Source: Melampsora larici-populina 98AG31 (Eukaryota > Basidiomycota > Pucciniomycetes > Pucciniales > Melampsoraceae). Taken from it: a stretch of DNA of 64,000 nucleotides. Location of the stretch: assembly GCF_000204055.1 (NCBI RefSeq), contig NW_006768803.1, positions 599,607 through 663,606 of the forward strand, read 5' to 3'. The notes beneath the pieces were generated by a model. It was not told the DNA's origin. It ran no database searches and was given only the letters and a program-made list of their open reading frames with translations. Of the stretch, positions 46,710 to 58,401 are shown one piece after another (positions within the stretch are counted from its first letter, which is position 1; each line of letters begins with the position of its first letter). The translations under genes were made by a program, and so were the position numbers.

Positions 46710-48500
46710 AGAACTATTGCCAATTTTGAGGCTAGCGATTGATCCTATTCCCTATTCTGCCCAAATTGATGTCACATCAACAGGGATTGGAAGTAAGTAT
46801 TACCCTGAAATGATCGAATTCAATCTGATTGCATCACTGGCCTCTTGTGGATTGTTCTTACAAACGTTTAGAGCACATCAAACAGCACAATCAAGATTAG
46901 AACTTTGGGCGCATTCAAGTCAAAGCCAAACACAACTGCACTCAACTGACATAAATCCGTTTCAAACGCTATCTAACTTTGTCACACGTTTGATTTGCTA
47001 GAGAAGATATATATGAACGGTTTGCTATCAATCTACGACCCAAAGAAGTGTCCAAGTGTGTGCAGTTGCTTAAAAATAATCAGATTCAATGGCGCACTTC
47101 AATCAATCGACCTTCAAACCATAAATCTTCTGAAGAGTCATTTCTAAGCCAAAAAAGACAGAATCAATGGTCAGCAACTTCTTCGACTACAAACTCAACA
47201 ACATTATTATCTTATATCAAAGACCAACTACATTTAATAACTCACCAACTCATTTAAACCACATGTTTGACAAGCACACCTGTTTGTAGATCAAGTATGG
47301 CCCATTCGGTTCCACTATTGGTGAAGTAAGATGGGATTGGAATACATCGACCCAACCTGTTTGTCTTTTTCTTTAAATCATGTCAACGGGTTTTCATTGC
47401 TTAATTTGATCTTTGTTTCAAATCATCAGATTTCCACCCTACCAACTGCAAGGGTCATAGAGTTGAATGATTTGGCCTTTGAAAGATCCTCAAAACCTAC
47501 TGTACTCCGTACCATCACCTTTCATCCTCTTGCAAGATCAATAAATCGTGCTACATCTACTATAACCCAATGGAAGACCAGGACAAATGCACCCTGCTAA
47601 CAGACAAATCATATTCTCTCTACTCACACCCTTGCTGAACTCGAAGATTGAGTAGGTTGTGCTGCTGATTGTATTCCTAGATATGATGGTCCAAGTTTGT
47701 TGAATGAGAAATGTGATGCAAGTTGTGTGTTGGCTCCAAAGGGCTTTGTTATCCGGATCAAAGACAACTTAGAGTATCAGGTAAATCAGACTATGGCAAG
47801 TAGTCCGAATGATTTTTCTAATTTTCTGTCTTTGATGTGATACTGAGAGGTCAATATTTGAATTGAGATTTAATGGCGCCAGTCAAACAATCTTCCCACC
47901 TAATGCAATTAATCTTATTTTAGAAATTACTTCAAGTACAAAATGGTTTCAACCAATCTCTTTATTATGATTTTATCTTTCTTGAATCAGATTATCCACT
48001 ACCACAACAAAAGACAGGCATCCTGCTACAATTATTTTCAATAAGCTTGATTTGTTTGCTGCTTTTGAAATTAGGACGTTCTTTTTAAACACTTTGAAAC
48101 CATTCATAACTTCAATTTTGCCTAATCTTCAAATCACTCAAGCTTCAGCTTTTCAAAACATAAATCTCTTTCTGGTTTTCTTCAACATTTTGCTGCTTTG
48201 TACAGCTCATGAAGTTCAAAAAGGTAATTTAGATACAATTAGATGGTACCTTGAGACTGGTCCTAGGAGGTATGTATGTGCATTCGAAAATATTATGGCT
48301 GAAGGTTGAATTGAGCTGGGTGCTATTGGAGTTACCTTACCTGGTTCTCAATGGACAACTTTACCTTTACCTGGTTCTATTATTTATCAAGCTTTTATTG
48401 CAGGTCCTGATATCATTGTAGCTTATATGGTAGATCCACAAGATTTTGGTAGTCTTCTTGTTTTTCTCTCTATCAAAGCTTCTCAAATCCATTTGAACTA
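46710..48500 (+). pseudogene. Degraded multi-exon gene, function unknown
   Basis: Several coding-like blocks on the plus strand have protein-like composition but broken frames: 46717-47001 (YYPEMIEFNLIASLASCGLF), 47005-47257 (FAINLRPKEVSKCVQLLKNN), 47331-47600 (LARSINRATSTITQWKTRTN), 47620-47780 (AELED stop VGCAADCIPRYDGPSLLNEKC, then GTAAATCAG donor), 48030-48309 and 48310-48460 (GAIGVTLPGSQWTTLPLPGS). In-frame stops occur between and inside blocks (for example TGA at about 47649 and 48307). The blocks do not match a family I can name. Consistent blocks on one strand with splice-like borders suggest a decayed gene rather than chance. Confidence 0.4.
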
Positions 48501-49301
48501 ATCAAACAACCAATTAAATTACAGATAGAAATAAAATCACATGAAGCTCTCTTTAGATCATTTTCTTTGGTAGATTGTGGATCTGAACCTGCAATTTGAA
48601 AATATTAATAGGTGTTCCTTTGTTTATGAGTTCTCTTTGAATATTCAGACTTACAAATTTAGTTTTGAATGAAATATGAGTTGACAAACACCTTGAAAGT
48701 GATACATGAGGCCAGGAAAAAAAATAACAAAGACCTCCAAGGAATTGCTGATGTGAAGAATACTGTGGTTCAACCAAAGGCCTGATGGAAGTGTATGGAG
48801 ATATTATGAAGAGTCATTTGGTAGACTTATCATTAAGATTGAATTTATGTTCTTCCCATGACAAAAAGCTTTGTAAATTTTGTCTTTCTTTGTGCCAATC
48901 ATGATGAATGTAGTCCACACAGTGGGTGCTCTTAGTGATTCTTATTCTGCCAACCTACTATATTCTTTCTTGGAACATGTTTGTTCTATACCATAAGGGT
49001 GATTGATTGTCAGATGGCCTTATGATGCATAGCAAGTGGTCAGAATAGTTACAGAAAATTTGAATTGTTGCAAAATCATACTGGGCCTCATTTCATATAG
49101 GCTTGAGGATGAGTGTAAGTCAAATTATTGGGGGGAATGGTGTCCAACAAGTGTGGTCATTTGATGATAACAGGGGTCTTGAAGTGTATATGCCAAGTAA
49201 TCAGTGTGGCACCTGCTGTTGAATCGCTGTACTGGTTTAAGGATTGACAGGTCAACTGAGTGCAGTGTTATATGTTGTGGCATTGAGAGCGTCCACAATT
49301 T
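48501..49301. other. No gene seen
   Basis: AT-rich sequence with short ORFs only, between the degraded gene and the second TTCTGG-family element. Confidence 0.45.
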
Positions 49302-50570
49302 AGGGTACACAAATATTGTTCTGGCAATTTCCAGAACTCCAGAACCATTTGGGAAGGGTTCTGGTGTTCTGGAAACAACATAAATACATAAACTTTCTGC
49401 TGCAGCCGATAATGCCCCATATACACCACCTAACACACATGGATCAAGTGATCAACAACAATACCCCAACCTCGAGCCAACCCAAGAAGATCAAGTTATC
49501 ACGCCATTGACTTGACAAATTCACCTATCTGCGCTTCAGGCCTCTTGACTTTCAATTTGAACTTTGGATCACCAAACTTCTATACAGAACCCATTCTAGA
49601 TATTGAGGAATTTTTATCAGCTTGAGATGGGTCATTCACTGTGAATCAATCACTACATGGAGACAAAGCTTTCACTGTAATCCAATTGATACATAGAGAT
49701 TGTTTTAGTCTGATGATTTTCAATCTCATCCATTTTCTTCCGGTTTTCAAACACAACAATCAATCAATATAGGGATCCATTTCATTATCATATTGAGAAT
49801 ATTTCTCAAGTCTTGATTTGTACTCTTTGTTAAGTTCTCCCTTTGTACTTGTTGTTGAGTTTGAAAGCCTTCTCAAAAGCGATTGATATGTGGCTATGCA
49901 AATGCAATTTCTGATATGCATTGGGCAGGAGTCTCTTTGAAAGATGCATGTTTTATTTTCTTTTTCATCTCAATAAGAATGAACAAAACCTCATTCAGAT
50001 CAAAATGAATATCACTTACAAAAGATTTGAGTTAGAAATCTATGTAGAAGGAAACTAGAAAAAAACTCAAAAGTTTGAAAACAAGTGGAACAGATTTGTC
50101 CTACACAAAGTTGATTCTGGAACTTTTCCACAAATTTTCCAGAACTGCCCCAGAACACAGTCAAATCTGTGTTCTGGACCCCTGGACTTGTGAAAAACAG
50201 TACATGTTTAAGTGCCCTTTTGCCCAGGGTGCAGAAGCATTCTGGCTTTCTGAAAAATGTTCTGGAAATTTTGTGAAAAAGTTCCAGAATCAACTTTGTG
50301 TAGTATGATTGAGATGCAAGAATGGAAGTGCTGAGATGGGAGAGAGACGAGATTTGGTGTCCAAGGGCAGGAGGGGAGTGCCAGCGGAGTAGGTGGTGGC
50401 TTGGTTCATGTAGTCCGGCTTCTGGAATTCTGGAGTGTGGGGCATTCAAAGTTGCAGAACACCAGAACACCAGAACATCAGAACATCAGAACACCAGAAA
50501 ACACCAAAAAAAACTTCTGGTGTTCTGGGAAAAGTGTTCTGGAAATTTCCAGAACAATATTTGTGTACCA
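49302..50570. mobile_element. 1.27-kb non-autonomous element, TTCTGG family, copy 2
   Basis: The left end AGGGTACACAAATATTGTTC and right end (complement TGGTACACAAATATTGTTCT) form an inverted repeat of about 35 bp, followed by many TTCTGG/CCAGAA words, including a run of CAGAACAC/CATCAGAA units at 50450-50500. Same terminal sequence type as 12258-13270. The interior has no transposase and carries a nested MITE. Confidence 0.8.
50101..50303. mobile_element. 203-bp MITE nested in the TTCTGG element
   Basis: Long terminal inverted repeats CTACACAAAGTTGATTCTGG ... and the complement ending CAACTTTGTGTAG (about 45 bp per arm). It lies wholly inside 49302-50570, so it inserted later or is an internal derivative. 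No ORF of its own. Confidence 0.85.
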
Positions 50571-52687
50571 CAGTTGTTGTGCTAAGTAGTGGGATTAGGT
50601 GAAAATTTAACCTCAAGATTTCAAGAATTGCACAACGGTGAATCAACAAGAAATCTTTATTTAAGTTTGCAACAAGAAATCTGTAAGCTGGGACAAAGTT
50701 ATCCCAGCCTGCCTCTTGCTATAGCCAACTCTGTGACCACAAAAACACAAAAACACACCCATCCACACATCATCCACATCCTTCTACATATTAACCAACA
50801 ACTGCACACTACAATGATTGATCCACTTCCAACACTCTACCATACCTCATTTTCACCTTCAAGTACATTGAACCTGATACAACTTCACAATGTACCCCAA
50901 TTCCAACTTGAAGTTTTACTAACACCCTGTCAACAACTCCCACTTTATCCTCAACTTCACCTTGCTTGACAATTATGTACCTCATTGAATCACCACATCA
51001 ATCTCCTCAGTACTCCTATTTCTACAATCCCATTGAGCTAATGTTACCTCTTATTTCTTGATTATGCTGCTTTTTGCATCAATCAATTGGTTGCATACTA
51101 TTTTATACAATGATGGAGTTGTTCAAAAAATTTATACATGCTTATGATGATAAAACGAATATGGATTGATTGAGTGATGGACATCTGAGCAAAAGATTAG
51201 AAGAGGGTGAAATGATCAAAAGTGAAAGATTGGGGATGAAACCAAAGCAATTGTATATATGTTGAATTAAATGGCAATGCTGTTAAGCATGTGCATGTGA
51301 GCAATGAAAAAACACCAATGTGTGTTGCCTGAATTAGAGGTCTGCTTATCTGTCAACTATGAGATGCTCTGCGGAGCAGAGCATCCAATACAAATGACAA
51401 GTTACAATAAAAAACATATAAAATAAAAACATTACATATACATCTCTCTCACTCAAGTCTCAAGAGTGTAAAAGTAACACCTTCAAAAATTGAAACTACT
51501 ATGTTTAAAATAGGTAGTAATTTCTTACCCGTCTTTTCTTAATCAACCAAGGGTCCAGGAGTAGCAAGAAACCCTGAAAACCCTGGACCAGGCAAAACAT
51601 AAGACCAGCCATTACCCAGCCAACGGATACTAAAGCTTTAGAATTAACAATCCCTGACTAGGCAAGAAACAAAACGTGGCATAGCCGAAAGCCTAATTAT
51701 TAGAAACTAGAAACAGATAAATAGAAGCGTTCGTTAGTAAGGAAAGAGGATCATCCGTTACCACATCTTTGAAAAATACCATTTACCTTTTAAAAATCAT
51801 CTACCCTTTTTTCTTAAAAACCTACACCTGTTTAAAAGATTAAAACTCCGCTTCATCTACTCATTTTCTTTTAGAAACTTCAGAAAACTATTTGTTGATC
51901 AAAAACTTTGTTCTCTCTGTTTCGAAAGATTACTTTTCTCTATTTTCTCGTTATCTTTTCCCAGAGGACTTCAAAGATCGTTTAGTTCCGCCTATTCGAC
52001 TGAAGCTCTTCGACGTCTTTTTTTTTTTTTGATCAAACCTTGATTCAAACCAACGCTAAAGCGTGGCCTAAAGAATAAACACCGAAGAATCTCTTCGTGC
52101 TCACTTTAGAAGGCGATCAAGTAAGTGTACTTGAATCAGCTAAACTGGCAGCAGTATTCATTCTGCACCAAAGACATTTATAAACTAACAACTTATAAAA
52201 TTACTTACTTACAGAGAACTGAAAACTAACTTCCTAGTATCTAACTTCGATTCGAGTCAAACTAGGCAGATACATTCTGTAAGTATCATTCAACTTACCT
52301 TTTCCGGATAAAGATTTAACACCCTTTTGGAACTCAAGTTGACATTATCTCCCAGCTAGAGCTGACAACTGTAGTCCCAGTCTTTGACTCAGAGTCTAGA
52401 TTTCTTTAACTCCAAATTAAAGACAACAACTGTGGGATTTGCTGACAAATTAATTGACCCCGGCTAACAATTGTTAACTTTACTAGCTCCAATTTTGACA
52501 CAAATGGCTGTGGGTACTCCAATAAAATGAGAGATGATAGCTATAATCTTGCAATATTGATAATTTTTTTGTAAAAAAAGTCAATACTAAATGTGTCAAG
52601 TTCCATAAACTCAAATACGTCACCAAATAGGTATCTGTCAATGAGATAAAGTGATACTTGATGTAAACTGATATTGAAACCATTAGG
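50571..52687. other. No gene seen; perfect short hairpin at 51363-51385
   Basis: The hairpin GATGCTCTGC-GGA-GCAGAGCATC has perfect 10-bp arms. 51400-52300 is pyrimidine/adenine-rich and looks like a promoter/leader or an LTR, with CTAGAGCT- and CAGCTAAAC-type words, but no ORF or partner repeat was found. Confidence 0.45.
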
Positions 52688-52733
52688 TGGTTAGGGGTTA
52701 GGGGTTATTGGTTAGGTTTAGGGGGTTAGGCTT
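52688..52733 (+). repeat. Telomere-like TTAGGGG tract, second copy
   Basis: Degenerate GGTTAGGGGTTAGGGGTTA... tract on the plus strand. It is followed at 52820-52860 and 53155-53175 by the same markers that follow the tract at 18494 (CACAATTA...CATGGC, and GCGGCGCCCGCCGCCCAAT...CTAGT), so 52688-53180 is a shorter copy of that repeat. Confidence 0.75.
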
Positions 52734-53180
52734 AGCCTTAGGTCAAGGAGTTTTTCACCCCAAGGGTATGTGACATCACCTCTGCTCCAAATCACCAGTG
52801 TATCTCCCAACCCTGGATCTTACCACAATTAAACCTCTCAAGTAGCATGGCTTCTGAAATCTGCACTGTACAATTCTGTTTCCTATGCATGCTGCCAGCA
52901 GCAGCACTCTAAAAGCACTCCCTGCTATTTCTATAACTGTCTTTAGCTGCCTTGACTATGTGATATGCTTGGGCTAGCTTTGTATTACTCAAAATGTATC
53001 AAAATCTACATTGGCATTAGGTCATGAAATATGTCCTTCTGCAATTACATCCAAACAACTTCTAAAAAAGCTATTCTACTTGAGTGATCTTTGAACAAGC
53101 ACAGGCCCCACCATCCTATGTGGATTGAGTTCAGTGGAGCCCATCTGATGACTGCGGCGCCCGCCGCCCAATCTGGCTAG

Positions 53181-54317
53181 TGATCCATGAAAAAAGGGTT
53201 TTAAATTGACTTGAAATGAGAAGAATTCAGTTATTTGTACTCAATTCACTCATTGATAATGAATCATCAACTTGAATAAATCATCAATTGGTTGTACCAA
53301 AGATTTTTGCATAAGGGATAGTCATACATACACACACAGTGAGAAAATTTCTCACCATAATACAAAAGTTGCACATATGTAGTGTGGGTGTTATGGCTCA
53401 GGTGTGCAGTATTGGATCCTTTTATGACAAACTGTACTATTAATCAAGTTCCTCTTCCAACTTGATTAATCAAGTTCCTCTTCCAACTTGGGAAAGTTGA
53501 ATGATTAGGCTCCTGTTAAACCTATGGGGTTTTTTTATATTGCATTTGGACGGTTCAAGAAGAGAACCGCAAGCCACGTGGCCGTTGAGTTGCAATCAGT
53601 CTTTTTAGGGTTGCTCAATCCTTAAAAATCTTGTTTCCAAAGTGACAAATGCTCTAAAAATATGTTTTACAGCTCTGTAAATTCAGGCACACCATCCCAA
53701 CCATTTTTTTGGCTTGGTTGTCTGTTTTTTTAATGAAAGAGGAAGACCTTGAGAAAAGAAATTTTGAGGAAAAAAGTCTCTTCTTGGCCAAAAATTGTTA
53801 GAATTCAGGAAGAAAAAATACAAAGAATGGAAGGTTTTTTTGGCTCAATTGTCCCTGTCTTTTGAAAATTCAGGGACAGTGTTTAAAAATTCTAAGGCCA
53901 ATTATGAGATTGCAAAACCATGATCCACCTCTAAAGGTGGTTCACAAGCTTAAAATTTTACTCAAAATTTATGGAGCCCAAACAAGATGTAAAATATAAA
54001 ATTAAAGAGCTGTAAAAGCCCTTCTTGAACCACCCTATTGTTTTGAGTTCTTTTGTAGCCGCTATGCTATCAAACACTTGTAATATGTCCAGCATTGGTA
54101 AAACCCCTCTGGCTGTATCAGGGGAAAGGATTGCTGTTGGCTGTTTCACTGAGGTTACGTGTTTGATAATGTATAATGAAAAAGGGCAGTGAAGTAAGGA
54201 GAAGATAGATACTACTATACTAGGGGTTGTTGCATATTTGGCAGAAGTGGTTGGGTGATGGCTCTTGCCCAGGTCCATTGGTTTCCAGATCTCCATGTGG
54301 AGTTGCATCAGTTGGTG
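53181..54317. other. No intact gene
   Basis: 53440-53490 holds a short direct duplication of TTAATCAAGTTCCTCTTCCAACTTG. The minus-strand ORF at 53958-54332 may include downstream sequence of the LINE remnant but has no recognised motif. Confidence 0.4.
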
Positions 54318-54535
54318 ATAATCTTGAAGCATTTGGTGTTTGAAAGGATGTGTTTGTTCATTTTGGCAGAGTGTTCTAAATTGTGTTCTAGCTTGTTGTG
54401 GTGTTGTTTGTGGTTCTGGCAGATGAAAAGATAATAGTCAACTGTTTTGATGCCCTCTTGGCAGTCACATACATGGTCATTTGGCTGTTTGATGTGGTTT
54501 AAATATGCATTGTGTGGTGTGTGGCCTGATTGTAG
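54318..54535 (-). pseudogene. LINE (non-LTR retrotransposon) C-terminal remnant
   Basis: The minus-strand frame reads SGHTPHNAYLNHIKQPND, then CDC...DYYLFIC and a basic helix. This is the usual order at the end of LINE ORF2 proteins: GH..xxAYLxR, then a cysteine-rich C-x-C ... H/Y-xxx-C motif and a basic helix. It stops at TGA about 54318. No reverse transcriptase domain is present nearby, so it is a truncated fragment. Confidence 0.65.
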
Positions 54536-55561
54536 TGGTGGATCTTCATTGATTCATTTCTGACTGGATTCCTGTAGGCTCAGTCTGGTCTAGGTGAAGA
54601 AATGTGAGTAAAGTCTCACAACTATCTTTCTTCAAGTTTCTTAAGATTGATTTCAAAAGTAACTCTTGTACGGTACCAAACCTAATTCAGTCCCACTCTT
54701 CATATCCTACAAAGGCAATCTCTGAATGCACAAATTCATCAAATGAAAGCTACGAGTCGGCCACTTTCAAACTTATCATCAAAATCCAGTTGAAGATACT
54801 AATCATGTATCTTTTTTATTTATCTCTTCCTCATTTCTTCTTTTTTCAACATGACAAAATCAGAGTATCATGTTCACCAACGTAACCACAATTGATTTGG
54901 TAAACTCAACCATGAATGACCGATGTGTTCACTCCACTTCAATCTGAAACATACTGATTTAAACTTGAGTTTTTTTCTTTTGCAGAAATTCTTCATCCAA
55001 GAATCACCTCTTTGAATTCATAAAAAAGAGTGATCATGTTCATCATCATAACCACATGGAAGGGCAACAATAATGGCTATTGTATTCATTGATTACTTTT
55101 TTCAACATATCTTTTCTGTTGAACCTTACATCTCTGTCAATTTCAATTTTTGAAAGTAGTTATTGATTTCATTGGATCAAGAGCTGGTTTCATGGAAATC
55201 ACCTAGAGGATCATGTCTCAGTAAACTAGAAGAAGTAAAGTGATTGATCTGTACAATGATTCAAGTTCTATGAAGGGGGCTCGAATTTGCAAAACTTATG
55301 AAACACAACTGTTCCTAAATCAGCATGCTGCATAAAACTTGTCAGCTTTTTGAAATGACTTTGAAAAGGCCATGTACGTTCTGGAAGGCACGTGCTTGAT
55401 ATGACGTTGTTTATTGAAAATTCCAAATTGCATGCCTCTGATGCTAAAAGACGCAGATTTTATGTAGGATCGAAAACCCGTGAAGCAGATGGGGATGATT
55501 TCAACATCCAAAGAGTCAATCTAAAGCAGGATAGTAAACTTTGTAATAGATTCTATGTACC
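54536..55561. other. No gene seen
   Basis: AT-rich sequence with short ORFs. 55320-55560 on the minus strand could hold 3' UTR or a downstream exon of the small secreted protein (GTATGT donor at its end), but no clear exon was found. Confidence 0.4.
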
Positions 55562-55834
55562 CTAATCTGTACACATACCTGTAGCATCACAGCTACCGCA
55601 TCCGACAGCTTTACATGTAGCGTGCTTTCCAGGGGAGCAGGCTTGGTAGGCGCACAACGCACGCTCATTGCGCGAGCTGTCAGTATCCTCTTCAAGCTCA
55701 GTACGCGATCTACTAAACCTCGTGAACCCTTGGATATCTTCTGCATCCTCTACAAATTTACACATCATTGGTACGATTGAAATACTTAAGATCAAGCTAA
55801 GTAGAACCATTTTTCTTAATTGGATACCAATCAT
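55562..55834 (-). CDS. Small cysteine-rich secreted protein (candidate effector)
   Basis: 90-residue protein from ATG at 55834 (or Met9, which gives a tidier signal peptide, MVLLSLILSISIVPMM). The predicted secretory signal is followed by a charged Ser/Glu/Arg-rich segment and a C-terminal cysteine module with spacing C-x4-C-x7-C-x4-C-x2-C-x5-C. Size, signal and cysteines fit the small secreted proteins abundant in rust fungi; whether it acts in the host is inference. A GTATGT donor overlaps the last codons, so the true C-terminus could come from a further exon. No known family recognised. It lies in a gene-sparse, repeat-rich stretch. Confidence 0.6.
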   Translation of the reverse strand: MIGIQLRKMVLLSLILSISIVPMMCKFVEDAEDIQGFTRFSRSRTELEEDTDSSRNERALCAYQACSPGKHATCKAVGCGSCDATGMCTD

Positions 55835-55859
55835 GGTTGATGATGTAATATTGAACTAA

Positions 55860-58400
55860 AGTGAATAAGGTAATTCAAATTCATCAGCCATCAATGATCA
55901 ATGATCAATGACCAAAATTATGTCAAATATTAAACAAGACCGACCAAAAAACTTGATATCTTACTCGGAAGATAATGATGGTTGGGCACGAAAAGAAGCT
56001 GATCCTAAACCTTCATAAAGTCATTGCCCATTGCCTGGCTTTAGTTTTTGATCAAGGGCAGGCTTCAGGAAAAAATGAGATGATTACTCACGTACTGCTT
56101 TCGGGAGTGGGTGTGCGGAGAGGTCAGTATGGTCTATGGTTGATCGAGCCAAGTATCTTTAAAATCAAAATATGGGATATCAGCATTTGTTGTTAATTGA
56201 GATGTGCTTTTACGCCTGAGGTCTGATTATGTCATCAGGAGATCAAAATAAGGCCAAGATGGACTCACAATCCCTTCAAGCGAGCTTAAGTGAATGACAA
56301 AAATGAATGTCGATAGTCTTTACGATATTTGATTAGCTTTGAAGCTGTTTTAATTTGGGAAGGAAAATTATCAAGTTGGGGACTGATGTTGTGTGGTTTA
56401 CGACACGAGCGGGAGAGAATTTATTGCAAAATTTGCCATCCTTTCTTTTGAATTCTTCCAAATAATTTCTTTATCAAACTTGTCGGCTAGGAAACTGGAG
56501 AGTTTCAAACGAAAAGTTTCATAACTAACTCCCTCCCTCCTCGCGAGGAGCGAGCGAGCGACCTGATTGTGTTTGGAAAAGTTTACCATACTAGAGGTCT
56601 CGCGCGCAAAATTGAATCGCAGTCTGAGTCTGAAGGGGTTTCTTTATGAGAATCAATAACCCGATCACTCACCAACAAACTTCAGGCTGAAACTTCGTGG
56701 TGATATTCCAAAACCACAGCTCACAATTATGAAAGGGAAGAGAGACTATAGCTGAGGCAAGACATCGATGTTGAGCTTAAGCGATCAATTAAATCCAGTC
56801 CTCTCCTAATTAAACACGTCTTTCGAAACGTCTTCATCAACCTGGTCGTTCAGAAACCTGAATGTCTTGCCATACGGTCTCGCGCTCAAAAAATAGATTG
56901 CAATCTGAGTCTGAAGGAGAGGTGTTTGTGGGCTCTAGCAGTTGTGCTACTATCATTTACTTTCGCATGTTCTGTTCATCCAAATCCGTTACTATCAACA
57001 AGAAGTCAAACCCGTTTTTTTGCATTATTAGTCGAGTTTAATCTTTTGTTTCACCACCGTCCCTCCCAATCTCACTTATAACGTATCATTTTTGGTGTTA
57101 GAGACCGCCATCGGGCAGAGGCTTTCTTCTCTTCGCTGCAAACCGCTCAGAGCGTGCGACGCGTAAAGGGACTTGTTGGAGTTTATTTAAGGAAACCCCT
57201 CGGGTTTGCGCGGTATCCATCTTAGTGATGTTGGTCAGGAAATTATAGTCAACCTATTCACCTCAAACTAATTCTGCGAACGGCCCCGGAAGCCTTGAAA
57301 CATGATAACAAAGTTTTAGCACTTTTCCCTCTTTTATTCCCGAATGTCTGAAAGAACGAATGTTTTGGCCGGGGATTCACAAGTGCTTTGTTCTTCCATT
57401 TCCGTTTCAAACCCCGATCACTATTGTGGCTATTTTCACGTTGACAAATATACCTCATGAGGCTCATTCTTTGTTGCTATGATTATTTCTTTTCTTCACC
57501 AAACTGTAATATACACTCTTTTTCAGAAAGCTTGGCCCCAATTCCTTGAAGAGTCTCGAGGTGTACAAACATTTTTCAAATGTAAATTATATTCTCTTAA
57601 CTTTCACTCAATGATTTTTAACGACAAATCTTCGAATGAGGGTATTCCGATGACATTCTTCATTGGACGGTATCTTATTGCCTCTGCACTTATTCCTCAA
57701 TCCATGACATGCCATAGTGTAGGAGAAATCTTGTACGGATGAGTCAAACTTGGCAAAGTATATAACCTACTGAGACCCATATATTGCAATGATTTCAATT
57801 GTTATCCAATTCAAAACACAAATGTAAGCCCGAGCGAAGCCACCAAAGGCAAAAGTATTGTGATCATAGCTTGCCCCACTCGCCATCATGATATGATTCT
57901 CACTCTTTATAAAGCAGAGACAGCATATACGCCATGTACGGGGTCAACATGAGCCGCTCAGAGATGGACGTCCGGTGAAAGCACGCAAAGTCCATTGTGT
58001 TCGAGAAACTTTGGGTTCAGGATGACACATCTGGATCCGTGTTTTCCTTCGAGCCCTCATGCATCTAAGGGCACCCGATGACCTTTTTTGAAAATCTCAA
58101 ATTTCACACCTTTAGTTATACATAAGATACTCAAACACCGTGCAGAATCCAAACTACGTGAGGCAAGTGGGAAGCATTCAAGAGGACATCGTAATCAAGG
58201 AGATCAGGATAGATATGTATATAAGTATTTGCTGAAGAAACTTGGATAGTGTTGCTTTTCTTTAACCGAAGTTGCTCAAAGTGGATTGGGTTAACCCTTA
58301 AGCTTCAAGCTAAGTGCATTTATGTAAGTACATAAGCTCAGCTTTGGTTTTGATTTTTTGATTTTCGGTTTCGAAGAGTTGGATGTTCTTAAATCAACAA
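55860..58400. other. No certain gene (2.5 kb); one diverged direct repeat
   Basis: 56593-56640 and 56875-56925 share GGTCTCGCGC.CAAAA...CAATCTGAGTCTGAAGG-type sequence about 285 bp apart. Plus-strand ORFs at 55975-56196 and 57479-57742 have no motif. The sequence just before 58402 is the SWC4 promoter. Confidence 0.45.
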
Positions 58401-58401
58401 A

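Noticed and set aside
56100..58100. Possible tRNA or other structured RNA among the CG-rich words
   Set aside because: No cloverleaf with T-loop and D-loop consensus could be assembled by eye.
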